Shown: piece after piece, positions 14,960-15,234 of the stretch | How the letters are laid out: the number at the start of each line of letters is the position of its first letter | How positions within the stretch are numbered: position 1 is the stretch's first letter | Source: Chrysochromulina parva | Lineage: Eukaryota > Haptophyta > Prymnesiales > Chrysochromulinaceae | Reading direction: 5' to 3' | Assembly: GCA_002887195.1 (NCBI GenBank) | Contig: PJAB01001340.1 | Coordinates: 1-15,234, forward strand | Length of the DNA: 15,234 bases | The notes under the pieces: model-generated | Database searches by the model: none | Told to the model about the DNA's origin: nothing | The model's input: only the letters and a program-made list of their open reading frames with translations | Translations under genes and position numbers: made by a program

Positions 14960-15234
14960 ATGGAGCGAAAAATGTTAGTTTTGCGAATCATGTTGCTTTG
15001 CCTGCTGCTCGACGCGGCCCTTGGGCAAACATGCTCGACAGAAGGCTCCAGCTATACTTGGTCGGAGACAGCCTCGGCCACCACACGCACGATCACGACC
15101 AAGTGAGTGCAGGCGGCTCATCACACTGCCTGCGCCCTGCCACCCGCGATGCACACAAACCTCGCTCACCAATTTGCATGCCGGCCCGCTCTTGCTCCTT
15201 GCTCGCAGCCACTGCCCGAATCACCCGACGGCGA
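14960..15234 (+). CDS. Secreted protein, 5' part only (signal peptide exon plus start of exon 2), YHYH-like candidate
   Basis: Exon 1 (14960-15102) begins MERKMLVLRIMLLCLLLDAALGQ, a clear signal peptide: basic start, Leu/Met-rich core, and a likely cleavage after ALG. The mature part begins QTCSTEGSSYTWSETASATTRTITT. An intron at 15103-15208 has donor GTGAGT and acceptor CTCGCAG. Splicing across a 2+1 codon split gives Asn and continues HCPNHPTA to the window edge. A short Cys/Ser/Thr-rich N-terminus followed by a Cys-Pro-Asn-His sequence resembles YHYH-domain secreted proteins of algae and bacteria; this family call is a guess from a short stretch. The ATG at 14912 is in frame but gives a basic lead that would weaken the signal peptide. 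Confidence 0.65.
15103..15208 (+). other. GT-AG intron, 106 nt
   Basis: The donor AA|GTGAGTG is near consensus and the acceptor follows a pyrimidine-rich stretch (CTCTTGCTCCTTGCTCGCAG). Reading through without splicing meets a stop at once (TGA at 15104-15106). Removing the intron keeps the frame open to the window end. Confidence 0.75.

Overview
The window reads as nuclear DNA of a compact, GC-rich unicellular eukaryote. The genes are eukaryote-specific (mRNA guanylyltransferase, ARS2/SERRATE, SR140/U2SURP, class I cyclic-nucleotide phosphodiesterase). Two GT-AG introns can be supported by reading frame, there are no operons or ribosome-binding sites, and intergenic gaps are short. A haptophyte-like or similar GC-rich marine alga fits; the taxon is an inference and was not tested.

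Layout: 1-602 holds no supportable gene. 603-2012 (-) is a stand-alone mRNA capping guanylyltransferase. It diverges from 2442-5144 (+), a receptor-like protein with an NHL beta-propeller, one membrane segment, a short coiled coil and a C-terminal class I phosphodiesterase domain. 5145-6050 is intergenic and contains a 338-bp element with near-perfect terminal inverted repeats and an 8-bp flanking direct repeat (hAT-like MITE candidate). 6051-7262 (-) is a TPR-like protein of unknown function, divergent from 7384-9057 (+), an ARS2/SERRATE homologue. 9404-10123 (+) is a cold-shock-domain plus CCCH zinc-finger plus glycine-rich RNA-binding protein. 10722-14619 (+) is one SR140/U2SURP gene whose SURP domain is cut by a 316-nt intron. 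That intron is packed with a decamer minisatellite and carries a degenerate copy of the start of the following exon. 14960-15234 (+) is the first exon, intron and start of the second exon of a secreted protein that runs off the window.

Four of the seven genes act on RNA: cap formation (guanylyltransferase), cap-binding-complex partner (ARS2), U2 snRNP-associated splicing factor (SR140) and a CSD/CCCH RNA-binding protein. They lie on both strands with separate promoters, so the grouping may be chance. The most unusual items are the NHL-membrane-phosphodiesterase architecture, the minisatellite intron with its ghost exon, and the young inverted-repeat element.
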